Origin: Halichondria panicea
Taxonomy: Eukaryota > Porifera > Demospongiae > Suberitida > Halichondriidae
DNA: 64,000 nt
Direction: 5' to 3'
Assembly (NCBI RefSeq): GCF_963675165.1
Contig: NC_087377.1
Location: 2,133,501 to 2,197,500 of the forward strand
Part shown: positions 23,121 to 35,268 of the stretch, one piece after another
Layout: every line of letters starts with the position of its first letter
Numbering within the stretch: position 1 is the stretch's first letter
Made by a program: the position numbers and the translations under genes
Notes under the pieces: generated by a model
Seen by the model: the letters and a program-made list of their open reading frames with translations, nothing else
Databases searched by the model: none
Told to the model about the DNA's origin: nothing

Positions 23121-26100
23121 GGGGGGGGGGTGGGTGTGGGGGGGGTTAGGTGAGAACTACAACAGAATAATAATGGACACACAAATCGTAAGTACATGCA
23201 TTGGAGGTAATTACTGTATTAAATGTTTGCCGTACATATATGCATTAATTGGACGGAAGACAAAAATTACAAGCTTACCAAAGACAGAATTTGGTATCTT
23301 CTTCATCCATCTCTAACAATCTCCCGATTTCCAGGCAGTCTTCCATCGACACGATTGAGTATTCCATCCGCAGTAGTGTACCCAGTAGGAGCCATTTCGG
23401 TTTGATGGGCAGAGATGCATCCTTGAAATGAGACGCAAAAACATCGCTCAGGAAATCACGAATCGGGGCAATGTCAGACTGTTCCGTTCCAGCAAAGTTG
23501 TCCACGGCAAAAAAGGAAGATTCAGAATTTAGCGGAGGTGATACAAGGATCTCGGCAAACTTTTGAGTAGTTGCTTTTAGAGCATCGTTGACTTGCTTGA
23601 TTTTCTCTTTCGGATTCTCCAGCTTGTCCACGTGAGTACCAATCAAAGCTGCTACTGGACGAACTTGTTGGAACTTTTCAAACGTCTCGCTCAATTTGGA
23701 GGTGGTTTTGTACTTGGCATCTTCTCGAGAGACGTGATGGATACTTGCAACTGCTGAGAGGATTTGAGAGACGGTGGCTTCCACTGTGTGAGCAGCTTTG
23801 AATGGAGTAATGACTGTGTTGTCACGACTGAAGGGAATATCGTAGGGTTCGTCAAGTTCCTTGCTTAGATCCAAGAACACTAGATACATGGCAGGACCAT
23901 TACATAGGGCTGGTAGCATTTCTAGGAAGGCAGGTTGTCCTCCAACATCGTTGATGTTTAGCAAGGTGTTGCCGAGACATTTGGCCATTTCAGAGTAGTT
24001 TCCGTTCTTTATCAGTTTTTGTAATCTAGCTTTGATGGGTATGAGCCTGTTTTGTTGGTGAGCATTCTCTTGTATTTCAGAGTGTGTTTCTTCTTGAGGC
24101 TTTGACTGAGGCTTTTCAAGAGAAAGTGGCTTGGGTATGCTTGTGTGCTTTTTGCTTTCGGGGACAGTTTTTGTCTTTTTCTCAGTTGGAGCACTCGGAA
24201 CTTCATCGACCTTGCTACTGTACATGTAGCCAAAGAGGATCTTTGCTTCCTCTTCTACGTCTTTAGAACAAACCCATTCTGTGGCATCTTTGTTCATGTA
24301 GGCGACCACTTGGTGGCAATTGGTGAGTAGCGTACTGCGTAGCTTTGCCTTGTCTCCAGCAGAACTAATGTTTTCGATATCTTTCAGTAAACGGCCAAGA
24401 GTTGTTGTTTTCCCCACGAATGGTGGCCCGACAAGAAGGAGGCGGAGGTACTGCATGGAGATAGTGTCTTTGTCAGTCATCAGATCATCCAATTTCTTCA
24501 GATATCGCTTTTGCTCTCCAATCACTGCATATAAGAAAGAGCAATAATTATTAAACTGTACACACTCAAACACGTTATGTTATTGATATTGTACAGACAT
24601 GCACTGAGAATTTACATCACAACTATACACTGGCAATTTGTACTGAAGCCGAATATAATTTATATCCTGTATGCATCACACATTGAAAACCGTGGATTCA
24701 ATTTCAATGATTATTTTTCTAAGAGTGAGATCTTTCAAATGGTATCAAAAAAAGTTTATTAGGCATGGTGGGGAGCCTAATGCACCACCCACCAACCTAA
24801 TAACTTAATGTGGTTATTTGTGGTTTCAAATTAGGTATGAATTTAATTAAAATTAATGTGGTCTACTAATCTACTACAAATAATAAATACTTCATTTCTT
24901 TCAAAAACCCAGATCAACTGGTATACTTAAAGTGAAATAACCCCCTTTCATCTTGAGGGGCTTCATGCAATGCAATATTCAACACAGGTGAGTATAACTT
25001 CAATACAGTAACCCACCTACTACTACCCACAGCTCTTACTAACTACTACCCACCTTTGTCGAGGTTTTCCCTCAGGTTGGCTGCAAGTTCCATATGTCCG
25101 AGCTCACGAAGGTGGTGAACTACTGTCTCATATGTCCTTTCACCAGTCAAAGAGATTTTGTTGTCTAGGAGCAGCTTTTCTAGAGCATCAGAGTCTTCCT
25201 CAGTCAATGGAGTGCCTGCAAACACAACCAGCAATGTTGACACAGCTGACAATAATTAAAAAAACACCAAATCAATACATATTGGCACATTTGTGCATTA
25301 TTGGCTAGTGTTAACATGATACGTGACTTCAGCTATAACACTTTAAGACAATCAGAATCACTGATTCAATAGAAATATTAAAATGAACACTATACAGGGA
25401 AATAGGACATGTGCCCAGTTTAATTAGGTGTTCTTAGGTGATCGAATTCTGGGCGGCTTTATATACGTTGTCTTTTCACATACTCAATCATACAAGGTAG
25501 TAATTGAATACACATTATAATAATTATAGCCTAACATTATGGGGGGGAGGGTAAATTGGTCCCCCATGCACTGTATGCCCTGGTATTACTCACTTGACAA
25601 GGTTTGGTCATCCGTTGAAAGTTGTGTGGAATCATTTTGAGTATCTGAGGTGTACAAGTAACAAGTCATGTAACACAGTATATAACCGAAAGGTCTTCGT
25701 TCTACAGTAGATGGGTAGGCACATGATCATTGTTGGGCTATAATAGAGTCTCCTACCAGTTGTTTCTGGTTGTTTATCGCCAGCACTGGGTGTCTGTTGA
25801 CCAGACAGAGGGTCAGAGGTCACTGGAGGAGGAATGAGACAATTGTCTGACAGTCAGTACATAAAAACCAACTCCAATGACTGACTATAGGCCGTACACT
25901 GAAAAAAGGTCAGAATCACTTGAGACATACAATGCTGATAAAAATCTCAACTGCTGTAGGAAAGGCAATGAATAACATTCGTCATTAAGACCGTAATTAT
26001 TAGACTATTGCTCCTGCGTCCTCTGGGTGAGGATTAAAACATGTTTAGCTGACTCAGCATTAATAAACTTAACATGGTAGGGGAGTAGATGCTCAGTGTA

Positions 26101-27586
26101 TAGCATATTACTAATCACATAGGATATGTAACACCAAGAGTTCATTAGGAAGAGTACGCAACTCCACTTAAAACCATAGTAGGCGTTCCTTCAGGCCTAC
26201 GGCACAACCACATGCTGTTGTATAAACTGTAAAATCAAATTTCAATGAATAACATAGTGATGATTATCACTAATGTTATTCATTTACAACTGCGGTAGGA
26301 AAGGCAATGAATAACAGCGTTACTAATTTTATTCATTGCCTTTCCTACTTGTTGTGGTTACAACAGCCAATATCTGTGACGTAGGAGTGGAGGAATGCTT
26401 TTTGTACACAGTCTATTGGAGTTGCGTAATGAACTCTTGGTAACACTCAATGACATGGTTACTAGAGATTTATGGCAAAGTAATGTTTAGGCAAGTAAAC
26501 CACTTTACCCTATAGGAACATGTTAGACTAGTGCGTAATTGAATGCCAAATTAATGTTAGAGCAAATGTTACAGGGTGGGGGAAAGTGAACCAGGGGGAT
26601 ATCCCTAACATTATGGAGGGGGGGGTAAATTGATCCACTTTCCTCCCCATGCACTGTATGCCCTATCCTGGTATTACTCACTTGATGAGGTCTCGTCAAC
26701 CCTTGAATTAGAAAGAAGTTGTTTGGAACCATTTGGAGCATCTGAGTGTGACAGTAACAATTAATAATTATGTCATCTAACACATAAAGTATATACAACT
26801 GCAATAGTGATTCAGAACCTCTCCGATCTACGCACGCACGCACACACACACACACACACACACACATGGTCATGCTGTGGTTTGTGCTGATTTCCTAACA
26901 GTTTAGTATTATGTGTAGCAGGTTTCTTAGCTGGATAGTAAACCTGAGGGAGTGTAGTGGTTTGCAGAAGCCACTAATCACCCCAGGGTTACTATCCAGC
27001 TAAGAAGCCGTACTACACATGGTCTATCTCATGGTCTATCTCCCTTAGAAAATGCATTTTTGTGGGTACTAGTTAGAGCCCTGCTAGCAGGTCACTAACT
27101 CAGATAGTGACCTGCTAGCAGGTTTCTTAGTTAGATAGACACCTCATTAGCAGTGGCCACTTCAAAGCTTGAATATGCAATTTTTTTCTAAACAGTGTGC
27201 TAAAGTCATAATGTTGTCATAACTCATAACTTTGTATACTTCGTTGACATTTTCTAACCCTAAGCTTCATACATATACAATTGTATAACATTGGATTCCT
27301 TGTTAAAAGTGCTTCTTATCTGCATGCTGTAGAGCTGGTAAGCTCCAACCAGCTAAAAGTTAACCATGTAAAAGTCCCTGGCATACTTGTCAACCATAAA
27401 CGAAGCCATAATTGATCACATAACTTCCGGGGCTGAACTCAACCCAAATAGACTTTAGTGATGTATTATAGGCCAAGAAGTAGAATGGAATGTGCGTGGG
27501 AGTTGTCATTAATGAACTCTTGATTACCGTATATAGCGGGTAATTATGCCTCGAGGCGTAGCCGCACGAGGGATACGGTAAAGCTG

Positions 27587-27620
<34 letters not shown>

Positions 27621-30481
27621 TGTTCCAGCTGTAACTGCTCAACGGTTGCAATGCGAAGAAAACTAACAGCTTCTATATAGGCTTCTAGCCACGTTCTCTT
27701 GGATTTGGATTCATGGATTAGCAAACTAAAGCTTCTTTCTCAAGTTATGGCTAGTTTGACTCACATTGAAGGCTGTTGCAGTCTCTTCAGAATCTTTCAT
27801 AGCATCATCTGTCCGCACAAACTTTCTATTCAACATAATTATGAGTTAGCCTTGCACTAAAGCGCTAGCTTTTTGTTAGCTACAAGACTCAGAAAATACC
27901 TGTTAAAACAGCTAGCTAGCAGTAACCATTTGTGAAATTGATCTCTTTGGACACACCCTTTAATTTTTCTTGAGGGCCTGGTAAGCCACAAAACACTACT
28001 ATAGATAACAATATGTATGTACACAAGTCTTTTCTTCTTAAATATTATAATTATACACTGCATGAACTACAGATCCAATTTTCTTCTTTCTTGAGGTCCT
28101 GGTATTAAAGCCACATAATACAACAATAGATGCATGTAATAAGTCTTTTCTTCTCAGTGACTTTATATAGATAAGCTAACTTTATGAAATAATTATGCAC
28201 TTCTGCTTATAATTAATTGAAAACAAAATCTTCTTCTTTGTTGCTTCCTAGATCCTTGAGGTCCTGGTATAAGCAGCCACAAAACACAACAATGATACCA
28301 TAATTATACAATTGCAAGTCAGTTTTAGACAGATTATTTTATACACTTTTTCCTCTTCTATACTTTCTCTTCTATACTTTTGAGCGAAAGCAAAATGGCG
28401 AGAGGCATTAGCACAGCGCCAGCTTGAACACTAGTTTTCTTGGGTAAAAATTTGTTCAACTCAAGAAACGGTGGTTTTCGTGAGTAAAAATTTCATTTTC
28501 TGCCTGCATTTCTATGTTCCGGTTCTCATGTACATTAAGGACTGGGACCAGCAATTATTGTTGATTCAGCGAAAACGAAGCTCCGCCCACAATTTTTACT
28601 ATCAATTGTGCAGTAAAATGGAGTGGGCGGAGCTTCGTTTTCGCTGAATCAACAATAATTGCTGGTCCCAGTCCTTAATGTACCTGAGTAAGCAATGCCT
28701 ACGTTGTGGAGGTCAGCTTGCCCACGAAAATAACGAATACATTACCCCACGAAAATAACGAATACATTACCCCACGAAAATTACCCGCTATACGGTATGA
28801 CGTTCCACATTCCACACCAATATTATTGGGGGTCTACAAAACACGTAATTGTACCACAACCATTTGTCCTACAAAAACAACGAAGGTATCTATGAAACCG
28901 GCATGGCTTGCTCTATTGGTGTACCAAATTTAAGCTTCATACACCACTGTCTGTGGAAATTAGGTATGGGATTTCTAGTGACACATACCTGGTTCAGGAG
29001 TGGAGGGTTGTATAGACCGGAGATAATCAATAACTTCAGTGCACCTACACAGTACTGCCTTGTCAAGAGGAGTCTTGCCAAAAACATCAGTCACATCTGG
29101 ACAGGTAAGGGACAGAGATCTTGTAGTAGTACTGACATTATTGACCATTACCATGCATGCACAGTCAGCACAATCAGATACTTATCGAGTACAGGATGCC
29201 TATTATTATTATATTAGTATCGTGTATGTATTGTATTACAGTTACCATAATTATAATTATGACTACATGATGATACATACAGGTACACTGATTAATTCAC
29301 GGGTTGTTTACATTTCCAATCAGAGGATCTAATGAAACGGTACCCACTACAAAAATGGCTCACCAACATCAACCTTGAGTACCTCCACAAGGTATTTTAC
29401 AACTTGTATATATCCTCCCACACAAGCCAGGTGCAGTGGTGTTCGGTCCCACATGTTCCTCACGTCTGTATGTGGTGATATAACCTCAGTGTAGTGATGA
29501 CATGCACACACAATGACAACTCAACTAAAATGTATTATTGGTTTGTATAGTATTCAAAATGAAGTTAATTATGATAATAAATACACCATGCAGTATTATA
29601 TAAGCTTCTTCGTGCTGGTCAGTAATTATCCCAGCTGGGTGAGATAATTATGTTATTAGTGTGCGTGTATACAGTATCAAGGATTGTGGGAAATGAGAAA
29701 TTACTTGAAAAAACATGTCTTATAATTATTATTACAATCTACATGTACATCAACACATGCATGTTTTGTAATCTAGGAAATTAAACAATCTATAAAAACA
29801 TTCTTGTTGGGCTCAATCCTTTAGCTATGAACACTACGCGACTGACACACACTTACCAATACGGCATTTCATCTCTTGTGATAAATACACCACAGTCTCC
29901 ATACGTCCTCCCACACACGCATGGTGAAATGCAGTCCTGCCCGATACTCCATCACCTTTCTCAATATCAGCTCCACCACTAACGAGTGCTCTAGTGATCT
30001 CCAGGTAGCCCCTCGAGCATGCTCGGTGTACTGGAGGGAGTTCTAGTTTATTATTCCACTCCTCACTCCAGTAGAGCTGGTGATTGGGGTTGGCCCCCTG
30101 TCCCAAAACGGACCTCACTTTGCTGACATCATCATTGCATACAGCCTCCCACAGATCCCTGGCCAGCTGCTCCTGAACACTGCATGTACAATAGTGTGTG
30201 CATGTGTGTGTGGGTATAGGTACATTTTGTAGGTAGGTGTGCGTGTGTGACATGCAACAACAAATTGCTTACGTGGGTGCATCTGGTTCAGTTTCCAGTC
30301 TCCTGTGTGATGTGTGTAGGTGTGTGTGTGTGTGTATGTGTGTGTGTGTGTGTGTGTGTATGTGTGTGTGTGTGTGTGGGTATAGGTACATTTTGTAGGT
30401 AGGTGTGCGTGTGTGACATGCAATTCAATAAATTGCTTACCTGGGTGTATCTGGTTCAGTTTCCAGTCTCCTGTGTGATGT

Positions 30482-30518
<37 letters not shown>

Positions 30519-31357
30519 TAGGTACATTTTGTAGGTATAGGTGTGTGTGGGACATGCAATTCAACAAATTGCTTACCTGGGTGTATCTGGCACAGTGTCC
30601 AGCCTCCTGTGTGCATATGTGTGTGTGTGGGTGTGTGTGTGTGGGTGTGTGTGTGTGTGTGTGTGTGGGTGTGGGTGGGTGGGTGTGTGTGGGTGTATAC
30701 AATGTACATTAATAAGCTCTTGTGAGCATTTATAAGCTCCACACTATAACAATCAGGTGGTGTCATTAAGGATTTAGTATAGAGGGGGAAATAAGGCGTG
30801 CTTTTGAAAAGTAACTAGAACATTTTTCTGAAAAAGGTCAACTGTTATTTCAATACCCTGTTAGTATGTAACACTGCCAGCTATGGTCACTCAGTCATAC
30901 AACTAGTACCTGAATGCAAATTTTAGGTGAGGGGGGGAATTGGAGCCAGAGGGGGATATCCCTGTATGACACCCTGACAATGATTAGCTATAAATTTATA
31001 GCCTGTTAAAATTAATTGCAAGCTAAATTGTACTTTGCTCACGTTCTCCTCTCTGGGGTCTTGAAACCAAGTTTCTTGCGAATCCACGGCACTAACCTGA
31101 TGTGTGTGTGTTAGGGGGTCAAGTTTGTGTACAGACAATTATAATAATTATTACAATCAAAGTACTTCTTGATGCATGGTGGTATATGCAAGTTACTAGC
31201 TAGAGTAACACAACATGCAGAGCTTCCATTGATGAGCTCCAATTCTGATGAGGTGATTCCACCTCTGACTAATGGAATGATCCTCCCTCCATGCAATCAC
31301 AAGGTGGCACTCTAGTCTACATGTGTTCACTCACCCTGAGTCTTCTCCAGTAGCCAT
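20296..31357 (-). CDS. Ankyrin - Roc/COR (ROCO-like) - Ig-like - death domain protein
   Basis: Seventeen minus-strand exons splice into about 1,305 codons with no stop: 31357-31335, 31096-31043, 30606-30577, 30470-30441, 30302-30273, 30179-29857, 29465-29364, 29096-28989, 26741-26682, 25822-25757, 25644-25594, 25215-25054, 24524-23279, 23091-22170, 21870-21627, 21044-20952, 20669-20296. Every junction phase agrees. Domain order: short basic N-terminus, three 10-residue repeats, ankyrin repeats (about residues 56-232), Ser/Thr linker, small helical segment, P-loop GTPase (about 347-761), COR-like region, Ig-like domain (about 1069-1150), death domain (about 1182-1290). DAPK1 has ankyrin, ROC, COR and death domains behind a kinase; no kinase is present here. 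No signal peptide or membrane segment is seen, so it is probably a cytosolic signalling scaffold. Start MATGEDSG is the first ATG in frame; the next gene upstream ends 470 bp away. Confidence 0.82.
21218..21396. mobile_element. 'CCGTATAGCGGGTAA' MITE in an intron
   Basis: Left 'agtgggtaatattcgtgggg' and right 'aaaattacccgctatacggt' are inverted. It lies in the intron between the Ig-like exon and the next exon of the minus-strand gene. Confidence 0.8.
21627..21870 (-). CDS. Ig-like domain exon inside an intracellular protein
   Basis: One exon (phase 0 in, phase 1 out) encodes VCLGNRT...GFSFHWSKEG...TVSFPSVREEDFGHYQCEV. The Cys, the Trp about 22 residues later and the D-x-G-x-Y-x-C motif are the Ig hallmarks. 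The domain sits between COR and death domain. MALT1 is the known case of intracellular Ig domains beside a death domain. The donor gtcagt is weaker than its neighbours, but the phase fits exactly. Confidence 0.72.
22170..23091 (-). CDS. COR-like exon
   Basis: It begins WYLQKIGSILHYGNVP...WLSNHMFCTPEVIF. This matches the style of the COR opening in ROCO proteins (helix, 'IGxILxY', then 'D..W..xPExIF'). About 307 residues follow, including DLCSHTLSAILYMLKNLFPK near the end. The acceptor at 23091 is preferred to the nearer one at 23074, which would create TGA at the junction. The preceding intron contains a TG/G-rich tract. Confidence 0.7.
23279..24524 (-). CDS. Roc-like GTPase exon
   Basis: A single 1,246-nt exon carries GTPase motifs in order: Walker A LLLVGPPFVGKTTTLGRLL, G3-like LLNINDVGGQPAFLEMLP and a G4-like IGTHVDKL in place of NKxD. 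Between G1 and G3 is a charged Lys/Pro/Ser linker (EKKTKTVPESKKHTSIPKP), a large insertion compared with small GTPases. The fold and motifs fit the Roc class of ROCO/DAPK-like proteins. Confidence 0.8.
25560..25660. repeat. Exon-containing duplicate (partner 26590-26750)
   Basis: Both copies have 'gggtaaattg...cccatgcactgtatgccct...ggtattactcacttga' followed by a short exon: DTQNDSTQLSTDDQ here, DAPNGSKQLLSNSRVDE in the other. Both exons are phase 1 to phase 1. The linker of the ankyrin-ROCO gene therefore grew by exon duplication. Confidence 0.85.
26133..26441. mobile_element. MITE, 309 bp, 3-bp TSD aac
   Basis: Inverted ends ACCAAGAGTTCATTA and TAATGAACTCTTGGT are flanked by AAC on both sides. 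The interior has further inverted 'ggaaaggcaatgaataac' copies (26295/26331). Harbinger-type elements make 3-bp duplications; the assignment is tentative. Confidence 0.75.
26905..27150. repeat. Inverted repeats in intron
   Basis: 'gtttcttagctggatagtaa' near 26921 is mirrored by 'ttactatccagctaagaa' near 26988. A second hairpin 'ctgctagcaggtcacta' occurs at 27082-27122. They lie in the long intron between ankyrin and linker exons. Confidence 0.6.
27860..28330. repeat. Three ~140-bp tandem units in intron
   Basis: 'cttgaggtcctggtat...gccacaaaacac' recurs near 27970, 28090 and 28255, with similar spacing to 'tcttttcttct'. Read on the minus strand each has an 'accag' followed by 'CCTCAAG', which could mimic a mini-exon, but no continuous frame results. 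Confidence 0.55.
28441..28797. mobile_element. 'CCGTATAGCGGGTAA' MITE carrying a nested insertion
   Basis: It ends 'cccacgaaaattacccgctatacggta' and has the family interior. It is split at 28531-28682 by a second element. The tail 'cgaatacattaccccacgaaaa' is locally duplicated. Confidence 0.75.
28533..28680. mobile_element. Perfect 58-bp-arm hairpin MITE, TA duplication
   Basis: The arms 28533-28590 and 28623-28680 are perfectly complementary over 58 bp around a 32-bp loop. They begin CATTAAGGACTGGGACCAGC and are flanked by TA on both sides (28531-28532, 28681-28682). The perfect arms suggest very recent insertion or homogenisation. Confidence 0.92.
28989..30179 (-). CDS. Ankyrin-repeat exons (three)
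   Basis: Exons 30179-29857, 29465-29364 and 29096-28989, all ending in phase 1, encode about five ankyrin units. Diagnostic strings are LWEAVCNDDVSKVRSVLGQG, PPVHRACSRGYLEITRALVS, TAFHHACVGGRMETVVYL, TPLHLACVGGYIQVVKYLVE and KTPLDKAVLCRCTEVIDYL. They are consensus-like at the helix faces. Confidence 0.9.
30273..30606 (-). CDS. Three tandem 30-nt exons encoding RLETEPDTPR repeats
   Basis: Exons 30606-30577, 30470-30441 and 30302-30273 are each exactly 30 nt with phase 2 at both borders. They read RLDTVPDTPR, RLETEPDTPR and RLETEPDAPT. Each has a cacag acceptor and a gtaagc donor, and the introns between them are TG/CA microsatellites plus a shared 'gacatgcaa' block. Being symmetric, they can be added, lost or skipped without breaking the frame. 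Confidence 0.85.
30754..30976. mobile_element. MITE, 223 bp, TSD acaat
   Basis: The left end CAGGTGGTGTCATTAAGG and the right end CCTGTATGACACCCTG are inverted. ACAAT lies at 30749-30753 and 30977-30981. A truncated relative begins at 20770 ('gggtgtcatacaggatttt'). It sits in the intron between exon 2 and the 30-nt exons of the ankyrin-ROCO gene. Confidence 0.8.
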
Positions 31358-31830
31358 TATATTGAAGCTTTGGACACACACTTGAGCTTTCTTTGTAAGT
31401 CTCAGTTCTGTCACTTTTTCAGTAAACAAAGTAAAGTGCCACACGCTCTTTTTGCGTTTTGAATCTAAAATTGGTCTAGCTAGCTAGGCTGTTTCTCCAG
31501 GAGGCATTTTGATATTCATAGAATTTTAATTGAAAACACACCCCTAACTTTATCAATAAGCGGAAGTGCATAATTTTTACTGATTAATTTTAGTCCAAAA
31601 ATCATACAAATTTATCCTTTCTTTTCTTTTAGTGCCTTTAATTTTGTGATATTAACTGTTTGTAAAGCTGTCAATTTCCAAGGGCGAGGGCCTGAGAAAT
31701 TACAAATACACACAGTCATGTGATCCTACTACACACACACAAAACAACACTTATAGATCTACTACACACACGGAAAAATAAATATTAAAAATTTAGCTAA
31801 AAGGAACTGCTCAAAATTTATCTACAGTTG
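31358..31830. promoter_or_regulatory. Intergenic region and presumed promoter of the ankyrin-ROCO gene
   Basis: This 470-bp gap separates the stop of the kinase fragment from the start codon of the ankyrin-ROCO gene on the same strand. It must hold the terminator of one and the promoter of the other unless they are co-transcribed. I see no clear TATA box; an AATAAA-type signal occurs near 31778 on the plus strand only. Confidence 0.35.
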
Positions 31831-33215
<1,385 letters not shown>

Positions 33216-33432
33216 CTATGTGTGGGCGGGTGTGTGTTGTGTGAGGGTGTGATGATATGGGTATTCAGTGTTAGATTCGTCTCATTGAGAGCTTTCAAAT
33301 GACTACCACTTAACATGGTTCAGTAAACGTGATTCAAGGAAATTCTCCACTCATCCCCACATTCCACAGTCTTACACAGACAGACCACATTCACAAAATG
33401 CAAACCTTATTACAAAAAACATAAGTCAACCA

Positions 33433-33740
33433 CTAGCTACAGTGTACCCAGTGGGACCACCCATAAAGAGGAATTTCGCCCCTTTAGCCTTGTTTCTCAG
33501 TAAACATAATCATTGCTCAGATCCTCCCCCTTTTCAGAGAGGTGTCACATTCCACCCCTTTCACAGTAAACAAAGCAATTTCACTAGCTACAGTGTACAC
33601 AGTGGGACCACACATAAAGAGGAAATTTCGCCCCTTTCAGCCTTGTTTCTCAGTAAACATAATCATTGCTCAGATCCTCCCCCTTTTCAGAGAGGTGTCA
33701 CATTCCACCCCTTTCACAGTACACAAAGCAATTTGGTTGA
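33433..33740. repeat. 151-bp tandem duplication
   Basis: 'ctagctacagtgtac(c/a)cagtg' occurs at 33433 and 33584, followed by the same ~135 bp ('ataaagagg...atttcgcccctt...cattccacccctttcacagta'). Its first 30 bp are the core unit of the 45-bp minisatellite at 36728-38450. Confidence 0.9.
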
Positions 33741-34019
33741 ATGTCATTGAAAGGTCATAATTAGTGAAAGGTCACCTCCAATAGTACTGCCACATGTCCA
33801 TCCATACATGCATGGATAAATAATTACACCATACTGTAGTTTAAAATACAATGACAAATGAAACCTCTCAGCCCATGCCAACTCAGCTAGCATATGGTTG
33901 CTCAATAATGACCTTCACCAAAGGTCTAATACATTGCTCCAAGACATCAACCATCTTTACCTGCACTTCCAGAGTTGAGCCAGCCTCCAGCTCATCAGTG
34001 TATGCATGGACTAACACAC

Positions 34020-34217
34020 TAGAGCAATATCAGCAATCCCATCAAACTGCAGTCTGAAGGTGTACTCCATGCAGTGTATAGTTGCCCTCATGCAGGGGTA
34101 GGTAGGCTGTAGAGTGGTCACAGCTGGCAGTCCATCCACCAATATCACATTGATACTGCCCTTGTCATGAGTACACCAGTACAGCCTCTGGACCATAGAT
34201 GAGAGGAGGGAAGTTAG
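34020..34217 (-). CDS. Possible exon with a YWTD (LDLR class B)-like repeat
   Basis: Between a ctatacag acceptor and a gtgtgt donor the frame reads VQRLYWCTHDKGSINVILVD then GLPAVTTL, and later MRATIHCMEYTFRLQFDGIA. 'RLYW...GSI.V..VDG...TTL' resembles a beta-propeller YWTD repeat. A single repeat is weak evidence, and no partner exons were found. Confidence 0.3.
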
Positions 34218-34229
34218 CTGTATAGGTAA

Positions 34230-35030
34230 AGTTGACATGCAGTTAGCAATTGCAATAAGTATTATACCCAAGTGGACTAAGTGGTGGTTTTAGAGGGCAG
34301 TACCTTGACCTTGTATAAGCCCTTATACCTGCACATACTCTTTCCTCAGATCAGGACATGAATTCTTGTGTACCATTGGGTACATTGCTAAACCTCACAT
34401 GAACAATCTCCTATAACTGAGATAAGCTAATTGCAAACCACATTAGTTATTATACACGTACTTGTATTATAGCCGACAATAACACACATAATTATACGTA
34501 TCTTCACAGCCCAACACTGCGTATACACTCTACGTATATGGAACAGATAACGAACATGCAAGCCTCTTATCAAACTTTATATTTCTCATGATGCAGGATG
34601 ATGCTGCCCACCCGGGGTACCTGTGTAGGGCTGAGGAATTGATGGACACAATAAAGACAATAGACTACCATCATGCACGCAGGTACACTACCACCCACTC
34701 CACTCATCACACACCACCCACTACATTAGTAATGTATGAGTACGCAATGGGGGACCATACATTACAACAAAGGGAGCTAGAGAGCTAGTCCATAGATAAA
34801 GTATCTGGGTCCACTCAATAAGACCTGACACTACTCACCCTAGCATTGTCCAGCTCCCTCTGCAGACTAGCCACCATATCCACCAACATTAATCAGGACT
34901 GCAATGCATGATCCTCCATCGTTCGCGCTCTAGCCTCGAGACCAGCCGTTTGTTATAAGGAAAGGTTGATCTCGAAGCTACTCGCGCTCATGCCTGCCTT
35001 CTCTGATCGAGGCTATGTGGTTAACAAGAA
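34230..35030. other. No supported gene
   Basis: AT-rich intergenic sequence with a 'TAGCCTCGAGACCAG' module near 34932. A 66-codon frame at 34588 looks random. Confidence 0.4.
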
Positions 35031-35268
35031 GCTGCAACTGAAGTGATCCCGTACCCAACAACAATGGTAAAGGGTCACTAAACTAGAAAGCTGAAATGAA
35101 ATTTTGCCAAAAAAGTATAAAAATAGAAGGTGATGGTATATATACATGTATACACACACACACAGGACACAGAGCATTATAATAGTCAGTACTTATAGTC
35201 AACACAGAGTCAGTTCTTTACTTGACATTCTTGCATGCTTCTTTACTTGACATCTTTATTCGTCCCTT

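Noticed and set aside
27765-27808. Extra exon of the ankyrin-ROCO gene (DDAMKDSEETATAFN)
   Set aside because: It is 44 nt and would shift the phase of every later exon; skipping it keeps all 17 exons in frame.
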